From: an uncultured Ruminococcus sp.
GTDB taxonomy: Bacteria; Bacillota; Clostridia; Oscillospirales; CAG-272
Assembly: GCA_902762505.1 (NCBI GenBank)
Contig: CACWOQ010000021.1
Coordinates: 1 to 56,883, forward strand
DNA: 56,883 bases
Direction of reading: 5' to 3'
Under the pieces are notes generated by a model that did no database searches, was not told where the DNA came from, and worked only from the letters and a program-made list of their open reading frames with translations. The translations under genes and the position numbers were made by a program. Shown one piece after another: positions 50,107 through 56,883 of the stretch (positions are counted from its first letter, which is position 1; each line of letters starts with the position of its first letter).

Positions 50107-50288
50107 TTAAAAGGTGAACAGAATATCACTGAAAAAGCGTCGGAAAAGAAATACCGCATCGGTTCCGGCCTTATACCGCGGAAATAATGACACGCGGGAG
50201 AGGTTTTACCGGTTCGTTCCGTTCCTACGTCAAAGCTCGTATACACCGCACGTCAAAACGGCGTGCGCTTTTTATTTACATATAACGC

Positions 50289-50317
50289 TTGAATATTTTT
50301 GAAATATTCGTTATAAT
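50289..50317 (+). promoter_or_regulatory. promoter of the DUF3737-aminotransferase operon with a palindromic spacer
   Basis: TTGAAT (50289-50294), 17 nt, TATAAT (50312-50317). GAATATTT and AAATATTC (50291-50298 / 50302-50309) are perfect 8-bp arms filling the spacer, an operator candidate. Confidence 0.75.
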
Positions 50318-50350
50318 CATATGAAACAAATGAGAAAAAGGTAATTCGTT

Positions 50351-51229
50351 ATGATGATCTATAAACAAGGCAGATTCAAAGGAGAAAGAGCACTTTACGG
50401 AAAAACAGATATACGCGTTGAGGACAGCGTTTTCGACGACGGCGAATCCCCGTTGAAAGAATGCAAAAACGTTGAGCTTTCCTGCTGTCTGTTCCGCTGG
50501 AAATATCCGCTCTGGTACTGCGAGGGCGTCAAAGCCGAGCGCTGCACGTGGTTCGAGATGGCGCGCGCGGGTGTCTGGTACTCAAAGGATCTCGATATCA
50601 GAAACGCGGTGATCGAGGCGCCGAAGAATTTCAGACGCTGCAAAAACCTGTCGCTTACCGACGTGACCTTCCACAACGCGGAGGAGACTCTCTGGCACTG
50701 CGACGGCGTCAGACTGAAAAACGTGACGGCGGCAAAGGGCCCTTATTTCTGCATGAACAGCAAAAACATGGAGATCGACGGGCTCACGCTCGACGGGAAC
50801 TATTCGTTTGACGGCACGGAAAACGTCGTTATAACGAATTCGCGCCTGCTTACGAAGGACGCCTTCTGGAACAGCAGGAACGTGACCGTGAAGGATTCCT
50901 TCATCTCGGGCGAATATCTCGGCTGGAACGCGAAGAATCTTACGCTTATAAACTGCACGATCGAAAGTTTGCAGGGAATGTGCTACATCGACAACCTCAA
51001 AATGATCGACTGCAAACTCATAAACACTACGCTCGCGTTTGAGTATTCCGACGTCGACGCGAAAATAACCGGCGTCGCTGACAGCGTCTTCAACCCGAGG
51101 AGCGGAAGGATCGAGGCGGAGCATATAGGCGAGCTGATAATAGAGCGCGGCCGCGTCGACCCGTCGAAGACCGTAATCGTCTGCGACAGCGTCGATAAAA
51201 GATCTGACAAACCGGAGTGGATAAAATGA
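50351..51229 (+). CDS. DUF3737 family right-handed beta-helix protein
   Basis: 292 residues; AAAAAGG before the ATG. N-terminus YKQGRFKGERALYGKTDIRVEDSVF and successive turns of about 20 residues (LKECKNVELSCCLFRW, HCDGVRLKNVTA, NSKNMEIDGLTLDG, NARKN-type turns) make a right-handed parallel beta helix with stacked Asn/Asp. It is cytoplasmic by lack of signal. Function unknown. The 4-nt overlap with the PatB/MalY gene, a pairing I believe recurs in Clostridia, hints at a joint role. Confidence 0.88.
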   Translation: MMIYKQGRFKGERALYGKTDIRVEDSVFDDGESPLKECKNVELSCCLFRWKYPLWYCEGVKAERCTWFEMARAGVWYSKDLDIRNAVIEAPKNFRRCKNLSLTDVTFHNAEETLWHCDGVRLKNVTAAKGPYFCMNSKNMEIDGLTLDGNYSFDGTENVVITNSRLLTKDAFWNSRNVTVKDSFISGEYLGWNAKNLTLINCTIESLQGMCYIDNLKMIDCKLINTTLAFEYSDVDAKITGVADSVFNPRSGRIEAEHIGELIIERGRVDPSKTVIVCDSVDKRSDKPEWIK

Positions 51230-52398
51230 GATACGATTTCGATACCGTCGTCGACAGAAAGAAAACGGACTGCTCAAAATGGTCAGTCGGTGAGGACGAG
51301 CTTCCGATGTGGGTCGCCGATATGGATTTCAGGACAGCGCCGGAGGTGATCGAAGCGCTTCGGGAGCGCGTCGACCACGGCGTGTTCGGTTATACCGAAA
51401 TAAAAGACGAATGGTATGACGCTTATATAAACTGGTGGCGCGACAGGCACGGCTTCACGATGGAGCGTGAAGGTCTCATGTTCTGCACCGGCGTCGTCGC
51501 CGCTATATCGAGCATCGTCAGAAAGCTCACGACGCCGAACGAAAACGTCCTTCTGCTTACTCCCGTATACAACATCTTTTACAACAGTACCGTGAACAAC
51601 GGCTGCCGCGTGCTCGAATGTCCGCTCGTTTATGAAAACGGCGCGTATTCGATAGATTTTGACGATCTTGAGAAAAAGCTGTCCGATCCGCAGACGACTC
51701 TGATGATACTCTGCAATCCGCACAACCCCGTCGGCAAGATCTGGGACAGGGAAACGCTTCGCAGGATCGGCGCGCTCTGCAAAAAGCACCACGTGACCGT
51801 CATATCTGACGAGATCCATTGCGATCTGACCGACCCCGGGACCGGATACGTTCCGTTCTGCTCCGTCGACGATGATTGCAGAAGCAACGCGATCATGTGT
51901 ATGGCGCCGACGAAGACGTTCAACCTCGCCGGACTTCAGACAGCGGCGATATACGTCGCCGATCCGGTGCTGAGACACAAGGTCTGCCGCGGGATAAACA
52001 CGGACGAGGTGGCGGAGCCCAACGCTTTTGCGACCGTCGGAGCGATCGCGGCGTTCACGAAGGGCGGAGAATGGCTCGATCAGTTGAGAGGATATATCGC
52101 CGAAAACAAAAGGATCCTTTACAGGTACGTTGAAGAGAATATCCCGGGCGTCAGGGTCGTCCGCGGAGAGGCGACGTATTTATGCTGGATCGATATATCC
52201 GCGATCGGACCGAGCAGGGAAGTCGCCGCTTTTATCAGGAAAGCAACGGGGTTGTATATCACCGCCGGCGCCGTGTACGGAAAAGGCGGGGATGGCTTCC
52301 TTCGCATCAATATCGCCTGCCCGAGACAGACGCTTCTTGACGGTCTGCAGAGACTGAAACAAGGGATCAACGCCTATATGGCAGGAAAAAACAGATGA
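51226..52398 (+). CDS. PatB/MalY-type C-S lyase / aminotransferase (PLP)
   Basis: 390 residues from the ATG at 51226 (ATGA overlap, GGAG upstream); the in-frame GTG at 51217 is less likely. A fold-type I PLP enzyme: LPMWVADMDFRTAPEVIEAL (MalY signature), HNPVGKIWDRETL, ISDEIHCDL (Asp for pyridine N), and the PLP lysine in MAPTKTFNLAGLQTAAIY. Members are cystathionine beta-lyases or cysteine-S-conjugate lyases, sometimes regulators (MalY). A terminator follows. Confidence 0.94.
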   Translation: MRYDFDTVVDRKKTDCSKWSVGEDELPMWVADMDFRTAPEVIEALRERVDHGVFGYTEIKDEWYDAYINWWRDRHGFTMEREGLMFCTGVVAAISSIVRKLTTPNENVLLLTPVYNIFYNSTVNNGCRVLECPLVYENGAYSIDFDDLEKKLSDPQTTLMILCNPHNPVGKIWDRETLRRIGALCKKHHVTVISDEIHCDLTDPGTGYVPFCSVDDDCRSNAIMCMAPTKTFNLAGLQTAAIYVADPVLRHKVCRGINTDEVAEPNAFATVGAIAAFTKGGEWLDQLRGYIAENKRILYRYVEENIPGVRVVRGEATYLCWIDISAIGPSREVAAFIRKATGLYITAGAVYGKGGDGFLRINIACPRQTLLDGLQRLKQGINAYMAGKNR

Positions 52399-52424
52399 TA
52401 CAGCCCTCACCGGGAAAATGAAAA

Positions 52425-52458
52425 AGCCCTTTTGTCTTTTTGCAAAAGGACTTTTTTT
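52425..52458 (+). terminator. intrinsic terminator
   Basis: CCTTTTG / CAAAAGG stem, extended by AG/CT beyond one bulge, followed by T7. It ends the DUF3737-lyase operon. Confidence 0.75.
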
Positions 52459-52545
52459 CACTGTTCGTTACCTCTTACATTCCGAAAATCCCGTGCGGGA
52501 GAAAGCGAAAGTGAAAAGTGAATAGTGAATAGTGAATAGTGAATA
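52457..52545. mobile_element. MITE-like heptamer repeat element, right copy (inverted)
   Basis: TTCACTG at one end, core TTACCTCTTACATTCCGAAA and CCCGTGCGGGAG, then GTGAAAA and four GTGAATA units (52511-52545). It is the reverse-oriented counterpart of 49227-49312, nearly equal in length (89 against 86). Non-coding. Confidence 0.6.
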
Positions 52546-52580
52546 AGAAAAAATCCTGCGCTTGCGCACAGGATTTTTGG
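52517..52580 (-). repeat. right arm of the 64-bp inverted repeat
   Basis: Reverse complement begins at the CCA of tRNA-Glu (52578-52580), then the terminator hairpin AAAATCCTGTGC...GCGCAGGATTTT, then the TTCACTA array. Four mismatches against 49190-49253; two lie in the hairpin loop region, so pairing is kept. Confidence 0.9.
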
Positions 52581-52652
52581 TGACCCGTAGCAGATTCGAA
52601 CTGCTGTTACAGCCGTGAAAGGGCCGTGTCTTAACCTCTTGACCAACGGGCC
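52578..52652 (-). tRNA. tRNA-Glu (anticodon TTC), CCA encoded
   Basis: Minus strand GGCCCGT...ACGGGTC acceptor with A discriminator and CCA; anticodon loop CTTTCAC (anticodon TTC); T-arm CAG(C)AG-TTCGAAT-CTGCT. The second gene of a two-tRNA transcript, 2 nt after tRNA-Met. Confidence 0.95.
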
Positions 52653-52654
52653 GT

Positions 52655-52731
52655 TGGTAGCGGAAGTTGGACTTGAACCCACGACCTACCGGGTATGAAC
52701 CGGTTGCTCTAGCCAACTGAGCTATTCCGCC
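52655..52731 (-). tRNA. tRNA-Met (anticodon CAT), elongator type, CCA encoded
   Basis: Minus strand GGCGGAA/TTCCGCT acceptor with A discriminator, D-arm GCTCAGTTGGCTAGAGC, anticodon stem ACCGG/CCGGT with TTCATAC loop (CAT), T-arm GTGGG-TTCAAGT-CCAAC. The perfect acceptor base pair rules out an initiator tRNA; tRNA-Ile2 (lysidine) is less likely but cannot be excluded. Confidence 0.92.
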
Positions 52732-52760
52732 ATAGCGTGTTTATTTCGGATTGCTTGTGC

Positions 52761-52789
52761 ATTATATCACAAAGATTTGCTTTTGTCAA
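52761..52789 (-). promoter_or_regulatory. sigma-A promoter of the tRNA-Met-Glu unit
   Basis: TTGACA (52784-52789), 17 nt ending CTTTGTGA, TATAAT (52761-52766) on the minus strand. Confidence 0.92.
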
Positions 52790-52872
52790 CCCCTTTTCTC
52801 AAAAAAATCCGAATTCCTCGGGCAAAATTGTGACGCCAAAGTAAATACTTTTTATCAGAGCATAAAAATAAG

Positions 52873-52901
52873 TTGACAAACGCGTCCGCTTGCGCTATAA
52901 T
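52873..52901 (+). promoter_or_regulatory. sigma-A promoter of the yicC-priA operon
   Basis: TTGACA (52873-52878), 17 nt, TATAAT (52896-52901); leader of about 38 nt to the ATG at 52946. Confidence 0.92.
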
Positions 52902-52945
52902 ATATTTTGTATTACTATATTGTAACAGCGAAGAGGGATCTTGAA

Positions 52946-53833
52946 ATGCTTAAAAGTATGACGGGCTACGGCAGAGCGAGGGAAAGGATCGACAATTATG
53001 ATATAACCGTCGAGATAAAAGCGGTCAACAACCGCACGCTCGACGTATCGGTAAAACTGCCGAGAGCCTACACGTTCGCCGAGGAAAGGATCAAGCCGCT
53101 GCTTCTTTCGTACGGTATCAACCGCGGAAAGCTTGACGTTTACGTAACAGTTGACGTGCCTGAAAACGAAGGCGCGGAGCTCACGCTTGACGCGGATTAC
53201 GCCGGTCAGTACGTTGAGGCGCTCAGACGTCTGCGCGACGAATTCGGCTTGCCGGACGACATAACGACAATGAAGGTCGCCGAGAACAGGGACGTTTTCA
53301 CCGTAACGAAAAAGGAAGACGATCTTGAAGCAGACTGGGAGAGGATAAAAACAGTCCTCGTCAAAGCCGCGGAAAAATTCGACGCGGCGAGAGCCGCCGA
53401 GGGCGCGCGCCTCGTGGCGGACGTAAAAACGAAGCTCGACACCGTGGCAGGGATCGTTGACGATATCGAATCCCGCGCGGGCGACGCCGTGAAGGAATAC
53501 GAAACGAGGCTTTTGAAAAAGCTGAAGGAGACGCTTTCGGAAACCGGCGCCTCGGTCGACGAGAGCAGAGTCATAACCGAATGCGCTATCTTCGCCGACA
53601 GAGTGGCGACGGATGAGGAAACGGTCCGTCTGCGTTCTCACATAAAAGCGTTCCGTGACACGCTCGACGGCGACGGACCCGCCGGCAGAAATCTCGATTT
53701 TTGGTGTCAGGAAATGAACCGCGAGGCGAATACGACCGGCTCCAAGGCGCAGAACGCCGAGATCACCGCGGACGTCGTCGCGATCAAATGCGAGCTTGAA
53801 AAGATCAGAGAACAGATTCAGAACATAGAGTGA
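52946..53833 (+). CDS. yicC: YicC/YloC family endoribonuclease
   Basis: 295 residues from the ATG at 52946 (AGAGGG upstream); the open frame upstream runs into the promoter. MLKSMTGYGRARE at the N-terminus, VEIKAVNNRTLDVSVKLPR, and the C-terminal block GRNLDFWCQEMNREANTTGSK are the family marks. YicC/YloC proteins are reported metal-dependent RNases. It opens the classic order yicC-remA-gmk-rpoZ-priA. Confidence 0.96.
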   Translation: MLKSMTGYGRARERIDNYDITVEIKAVNNRTLDVSVKLPRAYTFAEERIKPLLLSYGINRGKLDVYVTVDVPENEGAELTLDADYAGQYVEALRRLRDEFGLPDDITTMKVAENRDVFTVTKKEDDLEADWERIKTVLVKAAEKFDAARAAEGARLVADVKTKLDTVAGIVDDIESRAGDAVKEYETRLLKKLKETLSETGASVDESRVITECAIFADRVATDEETVRLRSHIKAFRDTLDGDGPAGRNLDFWCQEMNREANTTGSKAQNAEITADVVAIKCELEKIREQIQNIE

Positions 53834-53840
53834 GGCGGCA

Positions 53841-54089
53841 ATGAAATTCATCGGTATAGGTTACGGCAGCATGGTGTCGGGCGACAGGATCATAGCTGTC
53901 TGCTCGCCCGAATCGGCGCCCGTCAAACGCATGGTGAGCGACGCCAAGGACAGCGGAAGGCTCATCGACGTGACGTGCGGCAAAAAAACAAAGGCGGTCA
54001 TAGTTACCGACAGCGATCATATAATCCTTTCGGCGCTTACCGCGGAGACGCTTTCCGAAAAGCTTGACGGAACGGAGGATGAAAAATGA
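53841..54089 (+). CDS. remA: extracellular matrix regulatory protein RemA (DUF370)
   Basis: 82 residues. MKFIGIGYGSMVSGDRIIAV and KRMVSDAKDSGRLIDVTCGKKTKAVIVTDS are the RemA signature. In Bacillus it is a DNA-binding regulator of biofilm matrix and osmoprotection genes. It overlaps gmk by 4 nt. Confidence 0.95.
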   Translation: MKFIGIGYGSMVSGDRIIAVCSPESAPVKRMVSDAKDSGRLIDVTCGKKTKAVIVTDSDHIILSALTAETLSEKLDGTEDEK

Positions 54090-54697
54090 AAAAAGGAACG
54101 GTATTCGTGCTGTCAGGTCCCGCCGGCTCCGGCAAAAGCACGGTGCGCGAGGCGCTTATGAAGCGCGGGCTGAATTTCCATTATTCGATCTCCGATACGA
54201 CGCGCAAGCCGCGCGGCGGCGAGGTGGACGGCGTAGACTACGGCTTCGTCACACGCCAGCGGTTCGAGGAAGGGATCGCTCGCGGCGATTATTACGAGCA
54301 CGCGATCTATACGGGTGAATACTACGGCACGCCCGTGTCACAGCTGACGCCTTATATCGAATCCGGCGTCAACGTCATACTCGAGATCGAGGTGAACGGC
54401 GCCATGCAGGTCAAAAAGAAGGACAAAAACGCCGTGCTCGTCATGCTTCTGCCGCCGTCTTATTCAAGTCTCGAAGCGCGTCTGCGCGGACGCGGTACGG
54501 AGACGGAGGAGAAGATCCTCAAAAGATTACAGCGCGCAAAAGAAGAAGTGCTTCTTTTCAACAAATACGATTATTTTCTGCTGAACGAGGACAACGGCGT
54601 CGACGCCTGCGTCCGTCAGCTTGAGATAATAGCGGAGGCTCAGTCCTTCAGAACGAAAAACTATCCGGATTTCACGACAAAATTCTTTAATACCTAA
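54086..54697 (+). CDS. gmk: guanylate kinase
   Basis: 203 residues. P-loop GPAGSGKSTVREAL, GMP site YSISDTTRKPRGGEVDGVDY, EHAIYTGEYYGTPVSQL, EIEVNGAMQVKKK and the lid-region RLRGRGTETEEKILKRL. It phosphorylates GMP to GDP. GGAGGATG precedes the ATG. Confidence 0.97.
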   Translation: MKKGTVFVLSGPAGSGKSTVREALMKRGLNFHYSISDTTRKPRGGEVDGVDYGFVTRQRFEEGIARGDYYEHAIYTGEYYGTPVSQLTPYIESGVNVILEIEVNGAMQVKKKDKNAVLVMLLPPSYSSLEARLRGRGTETEEKILKRLQRAKEEVLLFNKYDYFLLNEDNGVDACVRQLEIIAEAQSFRTKNYPDFTTKFFNT

Positions 54698-54708
54698 GGA
54701 GAAAGAAA

Positions 54709-54981
54709 ATGATAAAACCTTCGATCGAAGAACTCACCAAAAACAACAAATACAACCGTTACGAGCTCGTTATAGCGACCTCCAAATGCGCTCATATCGT
54801 CACCGACGAATACGTCCGGCAGAGAGAGGAAGCCGAGAGGAAGATCACCGCGAAGGAGACGGACAAACCCCTCGCTTCCATGATCGACCCCGATCTGAGA
54901 GACGAAAAGGCTGTCAAGAACGCCATAAAGATGCTTTACGACGGAGAATACGGCATAGTTGAGGAAACGAGACCCAAATAA
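54709..54981 (+). CDS. rpoZ: DNA-directed RNA polymerase subunit omega
   Basis: 90 residues, MIKPSIEELTKNNKYNRYELVIATSKCAHIV, the omega motif that helps fold beta-prime, with a helical C-terminal end. AAGGAGA ahead of the ATG. The stop overlaps the priA start by one base. Confidence 0.93.
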   Translation: MIKPSIEELTKNNKYNRYELVIATSKCAHIVTDEYVRQREEAERKITAKETDKPLASMIDPDLRDEKAVKNAIKMLYDGEYGIVEETRPK

Positions 54982-56883
54982 TGAGGATAGCGACCGTAAA
55001 GCTGCTTTCGCTCCCGTACGACTGTGAAAACGGTTACGGATATCAGGCGGGCGACGACGCGTTTGTCGGCGCCTTCGTCTGTGTGCCGTTCGGCGCGGGA
55101 AACCGCGTCAGCGTCGGTGTGATAACCGCCGTGGAAGAGGACGCGGAGCCGGAGATCGCGTATAAAAGCGTCGATCACGTTTACGGGAGATTCTATTCGC
55201 TTACACCGGATATGCTCAGGCTCGTCGATTTCATAGCCGACACGACGCTGTGTTCCTTCGGCGACGCCGTAAGAGCCGTCTTTCCTACGGCGATACTCGG
55301 CACGCTCGACGAGGCGTACGAGGTAACGGACAAACCGCTGCCGTCGCTCAACGTAAAGGTAACGGCGGTATATAATATGATCGCCGGCGGGCTCAATACG
55401 CGCAGCCGTCTCGTAAAAGAGCTCGGCGCCGCCGTATCTGATGCCGTAAATTACCTTTGCAGAAACGGATATCTGATACGCAGAAGCCTTGCGAAGGATT
55501 CCGGCAACGATTCGTTTGTCAGCTACTATACTTTTCTGTCCGACCCGATGACGAAAAGCCCGGTAATGGCGGCGGCAGCCGCGTATCTGAAAGAAAACGG
55601 CAGGACGGAAAAAAACGTGCTCTCGGCGAAGACCGGGGTAACGACGGCGCAGCTGAAATCGCTCTGCGAAAAGGGAGCGCTGAAGGTCGAGCGGCTGCGA
55701 AGCTACAGGCTTCCTCCGGTCGAACCGGGTGACGCCGCCGAATACGAGCTTACCGATGAGCAGAAAAAAGCGTCAGACGAGCTGACGGAGCTTACACGTA
55801 CCGGAAAACCGGAAGCGGCGCTTTTGTTCGGCGTGACCGGATCCGGAAAAACGCTTGTTATCAAGACCGTGTGCGACGCCGTCATCGCGTCGGGCAGGCA
55901 GGTCATAATGCTCGTGCCGGAAATAGCGCTGACGCCTCAGTCGCTTTCGGTCTTCGGATCGTTTTACGGCGACAGGATAGCGGTGCTCCATTCGGCGCTG
56001 TCGGAGGGCGAAAAGCTTGACGCATGGCGGCGTATACGCGCGGGAGAGGTCGATATGGTCATCGGCACGCGCTCCGCTTCGTTCGCACCCGTACCGAAGC
56101 TCGGACTTTTCGTGATCGACGAGGAGCAGGAAACGACTTATAAATCGGAATCCTCTCCGCGCTATCACGCGCGTGACGTCGCACGGTTCCGCTGCGCGTC
56201 GGATAACGCGCTTATGCTGCTCGCGTCGGCGACGCCGTCGGTCGAAAGCTTTTATAAAGCGAGTCAGGGCAAATACAGGCTCGTGAAGCTGTCCGGCAGA
56301 TACGGTCAGGCAAAGCTGCCGGAGGTCGTTACAGCCGATCTGAGGCAGGATTACGCCGAGGGGATCACGGATCCGCTCGGAACGGAGCTGTGCCGGATGC
56401 TTAACGATAATTACAGACGCGGCGATCAGAGCATACTGTTCCTTAACCGCCGCGGCTACAGCAATTACGTTTCGTGTAAAATGTGCGGCGAGGCGATAAT
56501 GTGTCCGAACTGCGACGTTTCGTTAACGTACCACAAGCAGAAGAACGCCTCCAAGGGCATACTTATGTGCCACTACTGCGGATACAGGATAAAGGAGCCC
56601 GACGCGTGCCCGAAATGCGGATCATCCCATATCGGAAGGATCGGATACGGTACGCAGAAAATAGACGAGCAGCTTGACGCGGCGGTCCCCGGCGCCGTCA
56701 CCCTCAGACTCGACGCTGATACTACGACGACGAAAAACGCCTACGGCAGGATCCTTTCACAGTTCCGCCGTCACGAGGCGGATATCCTGCTCGGTACGCA
56801 GATGGTGACAAAGGGACACGATTTCCCGGACGTCACGCTCGTCGGCGTCGTGAACGCCGACACCAAGGACAACGCCCGGAAGC
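54981..56883 (+). CDS. priA: primosomal protein N' (replication restart helicase PriA), 3' end cut by window
   Basis: Open through the last base, at least 634 residues. The N-terminal DNA-binding domain (MRIATVKLLSLPYDCEN) is followed by a helicase core: Walker A FGVTGSGKTLVI (residues about 283-294), VPEIALTPQ, VIDEEQETTYKSE (DEEQ in place of the usual DEEH), LLASATPSVESF. Cysteine pairs CKMCGE, CPNC, CHYCGY and CPKC bind two zincs. The last part, GTQMVTKGHDFPDVTLVGVVNAD, is motif V/VI. It restarts stalled forks. The ATG overlaps the rpoZ stop. Confidence 0.97.
   Translation, partial: MRIATVKLLSLPYDCENGYGYQAGDDAFVGAFVCVPFGAGNRVSVGVITAVEEDAEPEIAYKSVDHVYGRFYSLTPDMLRLVDFIADTTLCSFGDAVRAVFPTAILGTLDEAYEVTDKPLPSLNVKVTAVYNMIAGGLNTRSRLVKELGAAVSDAVNYLCRNGYLIRRSLAKDSGNDSFVSYYTFLSDPMTKSPVMAAAAAYLKENGRTEKNVLSAKTGVTTAQLKSLCEKGALKVERLRSYRLPPVEPGDAAEYELTDEQKKASDELTELTRTGKPEAALLFGVTGSGKTLVIKTVCDAVIASGRQVIMLVPEIALTPQSLSVFGSFYGDRIAVLHSALSEGEKLDAWRRIRAGEVDMVIGTRSASFAPVPKLGLFVIDEEQETTYKSESSPRYHARDVARFRCASDNALMLLASATPSVESFYKASQGKYRLVKLSGRYGQAKLPEVVTADLRQDYAEGITDPLGTELCRMLNDNYRRGDQSILFLNRRGYSNYVSCKMCGEAIMCPNCDVSLTYHKQKNASKGILMCHYCGYRIKEPDACPKCGSSHIGRIGYGTQKIDEQLDAAVPGAVTLRLDADTTTTKNAYGRILSQFRRHEADILLGTQMVTKGHDFPDVTLVGVVNADTKDNARK

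Larger units (their letters stand above)
49896..50288. other. non-coding stretch of the tRNA island
   Basis: Holds a terminator hairpin (49999-50026), a REP-like cluster (50050-50106), and at 50238-50275 a GCACG/CGTGC hairpin followed by T's. A short open frame across 50114-50302 has no ribosome site and looks spurious. A reading ending IGSGLIPRK at about 50190 could be the tail of a lost gene, but there is too little to name. Confidence 0.45.

Noticed and set aside
50114-50302. 62-codon open frame in the island gap
   Set aside because: No ribosome site, crosses a terminator-like hairpin and repeat sequence.
52458-52716. Minus-strand open frames of 74 and 82 codons
   Set aside because: They cross the tRNA-Glu and tRNA-Met genes and the heptamer repeats; translation of repeats, not genes.
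54981-56883. Riboswitch, T-box or rRNA in the window
   Set aside because: Leaders were read for conserved cores and none was found; the only RNA genes seen are the tmRNA and three tRNAs.

Overview
The window reads as a chromosome segment of a gut-type clostridial (Firmicutes, class Clostridia) bacterium of moderate GC content. The evidence is the classic Firmicute blocks ylxM-ffh-rpsP-khpA and yicC-remA-gmk-rpoZ-priA, an smpB gene touching ssrA, clostridial families (DUF4317, DUF3048, DUF3737, DUF378), strong AAGGAGG-type ribosome sites and near-consensus sigma-A promoters. No phage, plasmid backbone, insertion sequence or CRISPR array was seen.

Layout. 1-5.9 kb: partial tmRNA gene, smpB, a spermidine-synthase-like methyltransferase, a fused ATPase/permease ABC exporter, a flavin reductase-like protein and trmB. 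5.9-8.3 kb: three small envelope membrane proteins. 8.3-18.9 kb: an RNA methyltransferase broken by a frameshift near its end, then a tightly overlapping seven-gene run (membrane domain fused to a 2-hydroxyacid dehydrogenase, trmN6-like, uvrA, HIRAN protein, M3 peptidase, DUF4317, rlmI-like). 19-28.2 kb: a minus-strand operon of two very large paralogous lipoproteins of unknown function followed by a GH2 beta-galactosidase. 28.4-31 kb: the SRP/ribosome operon. 31-38.4 kb: a duplicated ABC-2-like permease, 1-phosphofructokinase, a lipid kinase, a membrane-anchored GH5 glycosidase and a lipoprotein serpin. 38.4-41.8 kb: tsaE-tsaB-rpiB with a GH27 alpha-galactosidase and a zinc-ribbon/RuvX reading frame. 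42-48 kb: an S1 protein, a DUF3048 lipoprotein, a CBM9-like protein, a GH36 alpha-galactosidase and a NYN-domain protein. 48.3-52.8 kb: an RpiB/LacA-type isomerase and an island between convergent tRNA genes, bounded by a 64-bp inverted repeat. 52.9 kb to the end: the yicC-priA operon.

How the genes work together. GH2, GH27 and GH36 enzymes, the GH5 enzyme, the CBM9-like protein, FruK and two RpiB-fold isomerases point to growth on galactose- and mannose-containing plant or host glycans. The serpin and the big lipoproteins would face the gut lumen. The rest is translation quality control, RNA modification, repair and replication restart.

Most noteworthy: (1) the tRNA-anchored inverted repeat and its MITE-like heptamer element beside a truncated four-helix-bundle gene; (2) a set of promoters that share spacer sequence as well as hexamers; (3) three reading-frame oddities (frameshifted methyltransferase, fused dehydrogenase, zinc ribbon/RuvX without a stop between); (4) a bacterial serpin; (5) the twin giant lipoproteins. 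All assignments come from reading motifs by eye; no database search was run.
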